The notes under the pieces were generated by a model. That model saw only the letters and a program-made list of their open reading frames with translations, was not told the DNA's origin and did no database searches. Shown here piece by piece: positions 1 to 8,119 of a stretch of 64,000 bases of DNA. Where the stretch lies: assembly GCA_965200945.1 (NCBI GenBank), contig OZ241749.1, positions 682,001-746,000 of the forward strand, read 5' to 3'. The position numbers and the translations under genes are program-made. This stretch comes from JADCRZ01 sp965200945. Its GTDB lineage: Bacteria > Bacteroidota > Bacteroidia > Chitinophagales > Chitinophagaceae. Positions within the stretch are counted from its first letter, which is position 1. Each line of letters opens with the position of its first letter.

Positions 1-1252
1 CGTTCCGGAAACAGACCATGGCAGACACCGGGTAGCTTCCCTGGAAATTGGAGTTATCAAAACATTCAATATGTACAGGCACCTCCGGCAGATGCAGATC
101 CTCCTGCAGGCCGTACAACACCTGTGATACTTCTTCGTCGGTCTTGCCTTCCAGGTGAAGCGATTTTTTCTTATTGAGCTCTTCCTTGAAATAATTGACA
201 TTCTTTTCGGAGAGCTCCAGCAGCTTCTTCTTATCGCCCGCCTTTGGAACCGTAACGACGATCCCTTCTTCGGGATATTCTATCTGAAAAGGAACAACCA
301 CCTCACTCGATAAACTGTTGAAGGTGGTGCGGATCTGCGCTACCGCAAAGGCCAGTACTTCCTCCGGCCTTTCTTCCAGATGGGTCTCCAGTTGCGTGGT
401 ATGGGTCTGTATGATCGCTCCGTTCTGTACCATCAGGTAGTTTACATACGCACAGTCGCCGTCTTTAAGGATCGAGAACACGTCCATATTGGTAAGATGA
501 CGGCTTACTACAACCGACCTGGCGCTGTAATTTTCGAGGTGGTCGATCTTCTTACGTAACAGCTCCGCCTTTTCAAACTGCAGGTTCTCTGCAAACCCCT
601 TCATCTCGCTTTTGAAATGCTGGATGACGGGAGAGAGGTTCCCCTTCATGAAATTTTTCAGCTGGGAAAGTTCGTTGTTGTAATCGGCTTCTTTCTGAAA
701 GCCTTCACAGGGCCCTTTGCAGTTGCCCAGATGATATTCAAGGCAGACCTTAAACTTGCCTTTCTCGATGTTGGCAGGGGTAAGGTTCAGCTTGCAGGTG
801 CGCAGCTGGATGTTCTGTTTTATAAAATCGAGGAGCTCACGCACTTTGTTGACAGAGGTAAACGGTCCGAGGTATTCCGAACCATCGTTGATCCTTTTCC
901 GGGTGAAGAACACCCGTGGAAAGTGTTCCTTCTTGATCACGATGAAAGGATAGGTCTTGTCATCCTTCAGGTTGATGTTAAAGCGCGGCTGAAATTGCTT
1001 GATCAGCGAATTTTCCAGCAGGAATGCATCCTGCTCCGAATTTACAATGGTAAACTCAATGTGGTGGATGCGTTTGACCAGTTCATGGGTCTTGTAAGTC
1101 GTGAAGGTTTTGGAAAAATAAGAACTGACTCTTTTCCGCAGGTCTTTTGCCTTGCCCACATACAACAATTCCTTCCCCGCATCGTAATATTTGTAGATAC
1201 CGGGCTCATGCGGAATGGTGGGCGCTACCGTCTGAAATTCGTTTGCTGTCAT
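1..1252 (-). CDS. uvrC: UvrABC system protein C (excinuclease subunit C), 3' part cut by window edge
   Basis: UvrC makes the two incisions around bulky DNA lesions in nucleotide excision repair, acting in the cytoplasm with UvrA and UvrB. About 417 codons are visible. The N-terminus holds a GIY-YIG nuclease domain (residues about 15-95, with the pattern GIYKYYDAGKELLYVGKAKD). A Cys-containing segment around CLEYHLGNCKGPCEG follows, then a UVR helix pair (EKAELLRKKIDHLENYS) that contacts UvrB. The beginning of the C-terminal RNase H-like nuclease half is also visible (VHIECFDNSNFQG). The rest lies beyond position 1. The ATG at 1250-1252 is chosen because an AGGAG Shine-Dalgarno (complement at 1260-1264) sits 7-8 bases upstream, which is unusual for this phylum. 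Identity is secure; only completeness is unknown. Confidence 0.95.
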   Translation of the reverse strand, partial: MTANEFQTVAPTIPHEPGIYKYYDAGKELLYVGKAKDLRKRVSSYFSKTFTTYKTHELVKRIHHIEFTIVNSEQDAFLLENSLIKQFQPRFNINLKDDKTYPFIVIKKEHFPRVFFTRKRINDGSEYLGPFTSVNKVRELLDFIKQNIQLRTCKLNLTPANIEKGKFKVCLEYHLGNCKGPCEGFQKEADYNNELSQLKNFMKGNLSPVIQHFKSEMKGFAENLQFEKAELLRKKIDHLENYSARSVVVSRHLTNMDVFSILKDGDCAYVNYLMVQNGAIIQTHTTQLETHLEERPEEVLAFAVAQIRTTFNSLSSEVVVPFQIEYPEEGIVVTVPKAGDKKKLLELSEKNVNYFKEELNKKKSLHLEGKTDEEVSQVLYGLQEDLHLPEVPVHIECFDNSNFQGSYPVSAMVCFRN

Positions 1253-1288
1253 GTCACGTCTCCTGTAATATCAATTACAATTTACGGA

Positions 1289-1879
1289 CTAATTTTGTTG
1301 GGGATCAGCCTTCCACACCACTTTTGTGATGGTTGTTTCAGGCTTTTGATGACCCGGTCGCCGGGTGGTAATGAGCTGGAAGTTCCGGTCGGCTTTCCAG
1401 TATAGTTTTTCGAGTACCGCTGTGTCGCCTGTACGGTAATTTTTTTCCATATAAATGCTTCTCACCTGGTCGTCGAGCACCGGATCGGGGTGAATGATCA
1501 CATCCAGTCTTTGCAGAGGAAGTTCTGCGTTGGTGGTGGCGTAGGTGAGGGTGGCGCTGCCGATCGTCTGGTCTGCGAAGCTGTTCTCGGTATATTGTTT
1601 GTGAAGAAGCGGATCGTTCAGGTCGGGCGTCATAAAATTTTGGGCAAGTGCTGCAAATTCCTCCTGACTTATGTTAGCTGAATCAGTGCGGCCCTGTGGC
1701 AGGGTAGTGAATTTCAGCAGCGGAAAACCGAGCGAATCAACATAATGGACCTGGTTTCTGATAAAATCGGCCACCGGGAAATAGCCGGTCTCTTCGGGAG
1801 CAGCTGGTTTTGTTTGACAGGCTCCGGACCATACAAAAAGGAGTAACCATAACAGATTTTCATAACGGAGTAAACGCAT
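1289..1879 (-). CDS. Putative lipoprotein of unknown function
   Basis: About 196 residues. I start it at the ATG at 1879 because this puts a lipoprotein signal directly at the N-terminus: basic start (MRLLRYENLL), hydrophobic core, and a lipobox ending WSGAC with the modified Cys at residue 21. An ATG-like start 14 codons further upstream would bury the signal. The mature part is hydrophilic, with an IHPDPVLDDQV segment and a C-terminal beta-type stretch ending VVWKADPQQN. I recognise no domain. It follows the beta-barrel gene on the same strand by about 50 bp and may be co-transcribed with it and the ECF sigma factor. Export as a lipoprotein is well supported; the role is unknown. Confidence 0.7.
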   Translation of the reverse strand: MRLLRYENLLWLLLFVWSGACQTKPAAPEETGYFPVADFIRNQVHYVDSLGFPLLKFTTLPQGRTDSANISQEEFAALAQNFMTPDLNDPLLHKQYTENSFADQTIGSATLTYATTNAELPLQRLDVIIHPDPVLDDQVRSIYMEKNYRTGDTAVLEKLYWKADRNFQLITTRRPGHQKPETTITKVVWKADPQQN

Positions 1880-1927
1880 AGTAAGTTGCTGTCGGAATAA
1901 AGAACTCCGGAACGATACCACTCAAAC

Positions 1928-3328
1928 TCAGCGCAACGTTTTGCTGATGCCAAACTTGATCCCGTATTCCATGAGGTATTCACGGATAGGGTAGCGGTCG
2001 TTGTAAGAAGAGAGCATCTGGTAGCGGAACTGCGGCCCCACCTGCCAGCGCACGTTTGCAAACTGGTAAGAGATATAGGCTTCTGCACTCGTATGCACAT
2101 TCCAGCGGCGGACCAGGGATGGTTCCTTGGTATAGTTGATATAATCAGTAGAAAGCAGATAAGTATCGTTAAACAGAAGGAAAGTAGGCTGAACCGTACC
2201 AGCTACGTTCAATTGAAATCGTTTGTTGCCGAGGATCTTGAATTCTGCACCAATGGGTACAGATACCTGCACATATTGATTCTGAAGCTGCTCCTGCAGG
2301 TATCCGTTGAAATTGCGGATGGTGGTATAGGAAGTAAGCGTATCTACCCGTCCCCATGAATTGAGGGCAATGGAGGCTTTTTCATAGCCCGCTTTGTAGG
2401 CTTTGATCGTGTAACGGGAGTAATTGAGCTGCAACCCGGTTTTAAGGGTGAGGTTTTTGGAGACCTTGTACAAAATATTCGAGCCAAGTTCCACCCCGAT
2501 GGACGGTACGTGGTCAACATACTGATTCACGTTAACAGGCGCTGTACGCATCATGCTTGAGGAAGGATTGTGCGACAGAAAATCGTTGTCGGTCAGGTTC
2601 CGGTAGCTGACCAGCGGGGAAAAGTAAAACTGAAGGTTGAACTTGCTGCCCTTTTTGGGCGTAAGCCTGATTAAGGCCAGATCTTCAAGCCAGTTCACGG
2701 TTCCCGTAGTTTCTTCCGGAAGGTCCGATTCATCGGGCCTGACCGCAGTTTCCTCTTTCGCGCTGTCTTTTACAGCCGGAACGGAGGTCGTGAAATGACT
2801 GGCAATATCGATATCTTGTCCGGCACGGGCCGCTGCTGCATGCGGAACCGATGCTTCAACTGTATGCGAACGGACAGGATAGATAATGGATGTAGCGCTT
2901 GGGGTAGTAACAACCCGGGCAGATAAAGGGGCCATAGTGGGTGCGGCGGAGACGCGGTTCGCCTCTCTCTGGTTGATGGCGTCAGACCCGGCCGGCAGAC
3001 GGGAAAGATTACCGGGTATGGCTTTCAGGCGATTCGACCGGCCGGCGGAACTCTGCAGGGACGGCGCACCGGATTTAGCCATTCCATCGTGTGAAGGCTG
3101 GTCGGTGGAAGCAGGCTGTGGAACAAATATGCTGTTGAAAAATGATTCGGGAATAAAGAAAAGAAGAAAGAGGAAGAGAACACTGCCGGCAACGGAAATC
3201 CAGTTTTTGCGCCAGAAAAGTTGGGTTCGGATCTTTTTCCAGACGCTTTCGGAAGGGTACATCAGATATTCATCCGCCTTTTGTTGTAAGAAAGAATCAA
3301 AATCATCATTGTAAAAATCTTTCTCCAT
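1928..3328 (-). CDS. Membrane-anchored protein with C-terminal outer-membrane beta-barrel-like domain
   Basis: 466 residues. Residues 1-40 are acidic and charged (MEKDFYNDDFDSFLQQKADEY...VWKKI), resembling the cytoplasmic stub in Bacteroidota proteins encoded beside ECF sigma factors. A single hydrophobic segment covers about 43-60. Residues 70-225 form a low-complexity Ser/Ala/Pro-rich linker. From about 225 the sequence alternates as amphipathic beta strands with aromatic belts (FNLQFYFSPLVSYRNL, WQVGPQFRYQML), like PorT-type or outer membrane beta-barrel domains. It begins about 50 bp after the ECF sigma factor gene, so an operon is likely. A role in sigma regulation is inference from position and the N-terminal stub. 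The combination of an inner-membrane-type helix and an outer-membrane-type barrel is odd. Confidence 0.7.
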   Translation of the reverse strand: MEKDFYNDDFDSFLQQKADEYLMYPSESVWKKIRTQLFWRKNWISVAGSVLFLFLLFFIPESFFNSIFVPQPASTDQPSHDGMAKSGAPSLQSSAGRSNRLKAIPGNLSRLPAGSDAINQREANRVSAAPTMAPLSARVVTTPSATSIIYPVRSHTVEASVPHAAAARAGQDIDIASHFTTSVPAVKDSAKEETAVRPDESDLPEETTGTVNWLEDLALIRLTPKKGSKFNLQFYFSPLVSYRNLTDNDFLSHNPSSSMMRTAPVNVNQYVDHVPSIGVELGSNILYKVSKNLTLKTGLQLNYSRYTIKAYKAGYEKASIALNSWGRVDTLTSYTTIRNFNGYLQEQLQNQYVQVSVPIGAEFKILGNKRFQLNVAGTVQPTFLLFNDTYLLSTDYINYTKEPSLVRRWNVHTSAEAYISYQFANVRWQVGPQFRYQMLSSYNDRYPIREYLMEYGIKFGISKTLR

Positions 3329-3380
3329 GGTAAGATCTTTTCAGGTAAGGTTGTTTTGGTTTCGATAGGTTACGCGCAGG

Positions 3381-3959
3381 TTACCTGCTGACGGCAGAGA
3401 GGAAGCTGGGCTTTTCCTTGGGTTTCTGAATGATCTTTTTCCTGACCAGTACATCTTCAAGCATTTGTTTGGCGCGGGTATATTGAGAGCGGCTTGTACT
3501 CTCTTCAACTTCCAGCATTGCGGCGATCTCCTTGTGCGAGTAGCCTTCAATGGCATATAAGTTCAAAACAGTCCGGTAACCGATCGGCAGGAGCCGGATA
3601 CACTCAACCACCTGTTTCGCCTGAACAACAGACGGAACAGTTTCTTCCCTTACCTGGAGGCTCGTCGCATAGATCAGGTCTACACTTTCGCTGAACTTCT
3701 TGTTCTTTTTGAGAATGTTGATACAGGTATGAACGATGATACGCCTGACCCAACCCTCAAAAACACCCTGGTTGCGAAACGTGTGAATCTGCGAAAACAC
3801 CTTGATGAATCCCTCCTGCAACATGTCTTCCGCATCTTCCCTGTTATGTGCGAACCTGTAACAGACTGCCAGCATTTTCGGGCTGTACCGGTTATACAAT
3901 TCCCTTTGTGCAGCAGTCTCTTTCCGTAAACATCCTTGTAAAATAGCTTCCTCGGTCAT
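3381..3959 (-). CDS. RNA polymerase sigma factor, ECF (sigma-70) family
   Basis: 192 residues, normal for ECF sigma factors. Region 2 spans about residues 20-90, with the core-binding motif DAEDMLQEGFIKVF at 42-55 and the -10 recognition segment around FEGWVRRIIVHTCIN. Region 4 spans about 120-172, with the helix-turn-helix GYSHKEIAAMLEVEESTSRSQYTRAK. The ATG at 3959 gives a complete region 2. It leads a minus-strand cluster with the barrel protein and the lipoprotein. No separate classical anti-sigma gene is visible; the downstream membrane protein is the only local candidate. Target promoters cannot be read from this window. Confidence 0.92.
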   Translation of the reverse strand: MTEEAILQGCLRKETAAQRELYNRYSPKMLAVCYRFAHNREDAEDMLQEGFIKVFSQIHTFRNQGVFEGWVRRIIVHTCINILKKNKKFSESVDLIYATSLQVREETVPSVVQAKQVVECIRLLPIGYRTVLNLYAIEGYSHKEIAAMLEVEESTSRSQYTRAKQMLEDVLVRKKIIQKPKEKPSFLSAVSR

Positions 3960-4168
3960 AATTACCGTTTAGTGACCATGTAAATTAAGACAATTTTATG
4001 AATTCAATGCTGCTTCAGTAACGAAAAAATCACGAGGGCTTAACGTTTTCTTGACACAAGCGTTTGCGGTGAACAGAAAATTGTCTCTGTCCTAATAAAA
4101 ATGCTTGATTCATAAGCCAGTAAGCGTAGAACCGGAGTAAGAGGATGGAAAAAAGGGTGAGAAAAAAC

Positions 4169-4771
4169 TTACAACACTTCCATTTCCACGAGTTTTTGCC
4201 GTAGTTCAGCACCCGTCGTAAAACGGATCGCATAAAAACCCAGCGTTTCCGCCGCCCACACATTTTTGATGTTATCATCAATGAACACGCAGCTGGCAGG
4301 AGTTAGCCCATACCGTGATGCCAGCAGTTTAAAGATCTCCGGATCCGGTTTGATCATTTTTTCTTCACCGGAAACCAGGATGCCGTCGAATACTTCCAGG
4401 AACTCGAAGCGCTGACGCGCGATCGGGAAAGTTTCGGCCGACCAGTTGGTGAGCCCATACACCTTGTATTTTTTTCTGACCTCGTGCAGGATCTCCACTG
4501 TGTCAATGATCTCTCCTCTCAGCATTTCTTCCCAGCGGCCATAGAAGGCTTCTATCAATTCCCTGTGCTCAGGGTGGTTGGCGGTCAGCAGGGTGGTTCC
4601 TTCCGTGAGCAGGCGTCCTTTGTCCTGTTGTACGTTCCAGTCATCGGAGCAGATGTTGGTGAGGAACCATTCCATCTTCTCTTCATCTTCAAACAGTTCC
4701 CTGAATACATAGCGGGGGTTCCAGTCGATCAGCACGCCGCCGAAATCGAATACGATCGTGTCTATAGCCAT
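4169..4771 (-). CDS. HAD-superfamily phosphohydrolase (YihX-like)
   Basis: 200 residues. All HAD motifs are visible: motif I VFDFGGVL with nucleophile Asp9, motif II YGLTNWS, motif III Lys in MIKPDPEIF, and motif IV CVFIDDN. Motif I reads DFGG rather than DxDGT, so the usual second Asp is Gly, as in the YihX-type branch (established for that branch). The cap is the small helical type. Likely activity is on a sugar phosphate or related small phosphoester in the cytoplasm; the substrate cannot be assigned. The gene is separated from the upstream pdhC by a strong symmetric terminator, so it is probably transcribed independently. Confidence 0.88.
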   Translation of the reverse strand: MAIDTIVFDFGGVLIDWNPRYVFRELFEDEEKMEWFLTNICSDDWNVQQDKGRLLTEGTTLLTANHPEHRELIEAFYGRWEEMLRGEIIDTVEILHEVRKKYKVYGLTNWSAETFPIARQRFEFLEVFDGILVSGEEKMIKPDPEIFKLLASRYGLTPASCVFIDDNIKNVWAAETLGFYAIRFTTGAELRQKLVEMEVL

Positions 4772-4802
4772 AAGAATTTGCTGGGATTGTTATAAAAGAG
4801 TC

Positions 4803-4842
4803 TATATAAAAAAATCCTGTTGAGGCAGGATTTTTTTATATA
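4803..4842. terminator. Bidirectional rho-independent terminator after pdhC
   Basis: A perfect 17-bp inverted repeat (4803-4819 and 4826-4842) with a 6-base loop. The GC-containing inner part (TCCTG / CAGGA) is flanked by seven A and seven T. It lies 18 bp past the pdhC stop and 32 bp before the HAD start, both on minus. It should terminate pdhC transcription and could work in either direction. Confidence 0.85.
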
Positions 4843-4859
4843 GTGTATGAAAAATTCGG

Positions 4860-6572
4860 TTAAACGAGCATTCTGAGCGGTTCTTCCAACAGGCTTTTCA
4901 CTGTTTGCAGGAAGGCTGCGCCGGTAGCGCCGTCTACCACGCGGTGGTCGCAGCTGAGCGTCACCTTCATGATGTTTCCGGGTACCACTGCACCGTTCTT
5001 TACAACGGGCACCTGCGAAATGCCGCCGATCGCAAGGATACAGGCATCGGGCGGATTGATGATGGCAGTGAATTCATCGATCCCGAACATGCCCAGGTTG
5101 GAAATAGTAAAGGTGCTGCCTTCCCAGTCGGACGGCTGCAGTTTCTTATCCTTCGCTTTCTGGGCGAAGTTCCTTACTTCCGTTGAGATTTGTGAAAGGG
5201 ATTTCGTGTCTGCAAAACGAACCACCGGCACCAGGAGGCCTTCTTCAACTGCAACGGCAACGCCGATGTTGATGTGGTGGTTGGTGCGGATCTTGTCGCC
5301 CAGCCAGCTGCTGTTGATCTTTGGATGCTGTTTGAGTGCCACGGCAACCGCTTTCAGCACAAAATCGTTGAATGATATCTTGACCTTTGCGTTTTCGTTG
5401 ATCTTTACCCGGCTGGCAACGGCATTGTCCATGTCGATGCTCATGGTCAGGTAAAAATGAGGCGCGGTGAAGAGGCTTTCCGACAGGCGTTTGGCGATCA
5501 CTTTGCGCATCTGAGAAACCGGCACTTCGTCGAAGCTGACCTGTCCGGCAGGTGCGGCGGCAGGCTGTGCTGCAGGTTGCGCAGCTGCAGGCGCCGGAGC
5601 GGGGGCTGCTTCCTTGAAATCGTCCACATCTTTTTTTACGATCCTTCCGCCATCACCACTGCCCTGAACCCTGCCGATGTCGATGCCTTTTTCGGCGGCA
5701 AGTCTCTTGGCGAGGGGAGAAGCTTTCACGCGGCCGTTGGTCGCAGGGGCCGGTTCCTGGGCCTGAGAAGAAGCAGGAGCAACGGCAGCATCACTGCGCA
5801 CCTGATCAACCACAAGCTGTTCGGAATTTGATTCTGCGGGTGTTCTTACTTCTTTATCAGCTGCGGCCTGTGGAGCCTCTGCACCACCGGCAGCAACCGG
5901 ACCGCCTTTGGCAGCGGCCACAATTTTATCTATGTCCACTTTCCCCTCTTCTCCAACAATGCAGAGAAGTGAGTTAACCGGAACTTTGTCGCCCTGCTGG
6001 GCGCCGATGTATAATAATTTACCGTTCTTATAGCTTTCCAGCTCCATGGTGGCCTTGTCGGTCTCCACTTCTGCCAGCAGGTCTCCTTTTTTTACCATGT
6101 CGCCAACCTTTTTGTGCCATGCCGCGATCACGCCTTCCGTCATGGTATCGCTCAGGCGGGGCATCAGGATCACTTCTTCCACTTTGGAGAGATCAAGCGG
6201 AGTGCCTTGTGCAGCGGCCGGAGCCGGTTTGGGAGCAGGCGCTTCAGATTTCTGTGGAGCAGAAGCAGGGGCTTCCTGCGGCTTCGGAGCAGCTGCTTGT
6301 CCGCCGCCGCCGATCAGGGAAGAAACATCCTCGCCGGGGCTGCCGATGATAGCCAGCAGGTCGTTCACCTGCAGTTTGCCTCCATCGCCAACACCAATAT
6401 GCAGCAGGGTGCCGTCTTTATAACTCTCGAGTTCCATCGTCGCCTTGTCGGTTTCCACCTCTGCCAATAACTCTCCTTTTTTTACTGGATCTCCGACCTT
6501 TTTATGCCACGCTGCAATAACCCCCTCGGTCATTGTATCACTTAAACGCGGCATCAAAATCTTTTCTGCCAT
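4860..6572 (-). CDS. pdhC: Pyruvate dehydrogenase E2, dihydrolipoamide acetyltransferase with two lipoyl domains
   Basis: 570 residues. The E2 core transfers acetyl groups from the lipoyl arm to CoA, linking glycolysis to the TCA cycle. Two near-identical lipoyl domains (about 1-78 and 135-212) each carry the lipoylation motif ETDKATMELES. Ala/Pro-rich swinging linkers follow, then a peripheral subunit-binding domain at about 283-320 (ASPLAKRLAAEKGIDI...GRIVKKDV). The catalytic acyltransferase domain ends in the signature SCDHRVVDG with His543 and Asp547. The two lipoyl domains make this the PDH-type rather than the 2-oxoglutarate-type enzyme. E1 and E3 genes are not adjacent here. Confidence 0.95.
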   Translation of the reverse strand: MAEKILMPRLSDTMTEGVIAAWHKKVGDPVKKGELLAEVETDKATMELESYKDGTLLHIGVGDGGKLQVNDLLAIIGSPGEDVSSLIGGGGQAAAPKPQEAPASAPQKSEAPAPKPAPAAAQGTPLDLSKVEEVILMPRLSDTMTEGVIAAWHKKVGDMVKKGDLLAEVETDKATMELESYKNGKLLYIGAQQGDKVPVNSLLCIVGEEGKVDIDKIVAAAKGGPVAAGGAEAPQAAADKEVRTPAESNSEQLVVDQVRSDAAVAPASSQAQEPAPATNGRVKASPLAKRLAAEKGIDIGRVQGSGDGGRIVKKDVDDFKEAAPAPAPAAAQPAAQPAAAPAGQVSFDEVPVSQMRKVIAKRLSESLFTAPHFYLTMSIDMDNAVASRVKINENAKVKISFNDFVLKAVAVALKQHPKINSSWLGDKIRTNHHINIGVAVAVEEGLLVPVVRFADTKSLSQISTEVRNFAQKAKDKKLQPSDWEGSTFTISNLGMFGIDEFTAIINPPDACILAIGGISQVPVVKNGAVVPGNIMKVTLSCDHRVVDGATGAAFLQTVKSLLEEPLRMLV

Positions 6573-6665
6573 AATGCAAGTATAATTTATAAGAACCCCG
6601 AAATTAAAGGAAAATGGGGAATCCTATTCAGGGCGCCGTTAAATTTTCGTCGGCTGCCGCCTTGG

Positions 6666-7985
6666 CTAGAGGGCCAGATGAAACCGTACCCCGAAAACAT
6701 TCACTGGGCCCCGGTCTTTATTGTAAGCAGGATGAAGTACAAACTGGTAATCCGGACTCACAGATACATGAAGCCGGTCAAGTGCGAACGAATAGTAGAG
6801 TTCCAGGATAGATTCTGTGCCGTAATTCAGGCGGCCGTCGCCGACGATGAATCCATAGCCGCCTTTTTCAAGATAAAGCCGGTGCGGGTTGGAGATGCCG
6901 TTGTTCACTACTGCTACTCCCCACTGGTCGTGGTCGCGGTGCCAGCGGCTTCCATCGAACGACGCCCCGATCGAGTAACTCTGGTCGATCTCGGTGAACG
7001 CCCAGGTCTCATTTTTGCCGTCGTTGCTGCTTGCCCGCAGAAAAAAACCGCCATGGGCTCGATTGTATTCCGTGTTCAGGTAAAAGCCTGATTTCGTACG
7101 GCCGTATTTGCGGGTGCTGGTTACATCGGGTACAGGCAAAGTATACAACGCATCGGTATAGTTACCCATATGAGCCTGATTGTAAAAACCTGCCACCCGC
7201 ACCACCAGGTTTTCCTCTTTCGAAAAGGGGAACGTTTTCTCCACTTCGGCAATCGTTCCAAACGCTTTGCCGATATGAGCGTCGAGGTCAGGACCGTTCG
7301 CCTCTTTTGGCACCTGGGTAATGCCGCCGCGTACCGCAAACAAGGGTGAATGATATTCCACAATGCCGCCGATGGTGTAACCCCTCGTGTTGGCCGGATA
7401 GTCCCACGCGCCGGCGCTCATCAGCGACCAGTTCAGGAACTGGGTACGGGGGTCATGACTGTAATTGTTGGCGTCGAAAAAATCTGATAGGCTGAATTTT
7501 CCGGCTCGCACCGATAAGTATTTTACGGGCGTAGCCTTCTGCACCTGGTTCATGTTATCATCGTCCTGTTCCAGGGTGGGGGAGAGTGCAAAGCGCTGCT
7601 CCAGGTACAACCTTGCCAGATATAATTTTGGAGTGGAGCTGCCGATCCGGAAGGTTTCGCCGTTGGGAAAACCTGCGATACCCTGGGCCTTGCTAAGCCC
7701 GCTGCCTCCCGACAGTTCGGGATTGAATATGAGTGAAGCATTTTTCCACAACCGGCGTCCGATAAAGAGGGTGGTCGTCAGTGAAACCTTGGGCGACTCT
7801 TTGGTGAGCATGCTCTTTTCGCCGGTATAATCGGCAGAAAAATCCGCGTGTGCCTGAGGAATCACCGTGGCCTGATAATGTAACGTCCATTTTCTTTCTT
7901 TGATCGAATCGTTCTGTGCCTGTGCTGTCAGAAAGGGGAGCGTAACAAAAACGAAAAGTGATAGATTTCTGATCATACGAATCAT
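6666..7985 (-). CDS. Carbohydrate porin-like (OprB-type) outer membrane protein
   Basis: 439 residues with a Sec signal (MIRMIRNLSLFVFVTLPFLTAQAQ, cleavage near 24). The mature part resembles OprB-family porins: an early YQATVIPQAHADFSADYTG stretch, repeated amphipathic strands, NYSHDPRTQFLNWSLMSAGAWDYPANTRGYTIGGIVEY, a late LELYYSFALDRLHVSVSPDYQFV, and a C-terminal aromatic/hydrophobic strand (VFGVRFHLAL). A second ATG three codons in (7976) is possible. It lies 134 bp after czcA on the same strand, without an obvious terminator, so it could be a distal member of the efflux transcription unit. The substrate is unknown; the sugar-porin name is from family resemblance only. Confidence 0.75.
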   Translation of the reverse strand: MIRMIRNLSLFVFVTLPFLTAQAQNDSIKERKWTLHYQATVIPQAHADFSADYTGEKSMLTKESPKVSLTTTLFIGRRLWKNASLIFNPELSGGSGLSKAQGIAGFPNGETFRIGSSTPKLYLARLYLEQRFALSPTLEQDDDNMNQVQKATPVKYLSVRAGKFSLSDFFDANNYSHDPRTQFLNWSLMSAGAWDYPANTRGYTIGGIVEYHSPLFAVRGGITQVPKEANGPDLDAHIGKAFGTIAEVEKTFPFSKEENLVVRVAGFYNQAHMGNYTDALYTLPVPDVTSTRKYGRTKSGFYLNTEYNRAHGGFFLRASSNDGKNETWAFTEIDQSYSIGASFDGSRWHRDHDQWGVAVVNNGISNPHRLYLEKGGYGFIVGDGRLNYGTESILELYYSFALDRLHVSVSPDYQFVLHPAYNKDRGPVNVFGVRFHLAL

Positions 7986-8119
7986 GAGCGAACAGTTGTT
8001 TTGTTGTTACGGACAATGGCAGGCGGTGCAAAGAAAAGGGAATCGTTTGTTAATAAAATGATATGACAAGTGTACTCGAAACTGTCTGAAAATACAAAAC
8101 TGTGCTTTTCATTCTATAC

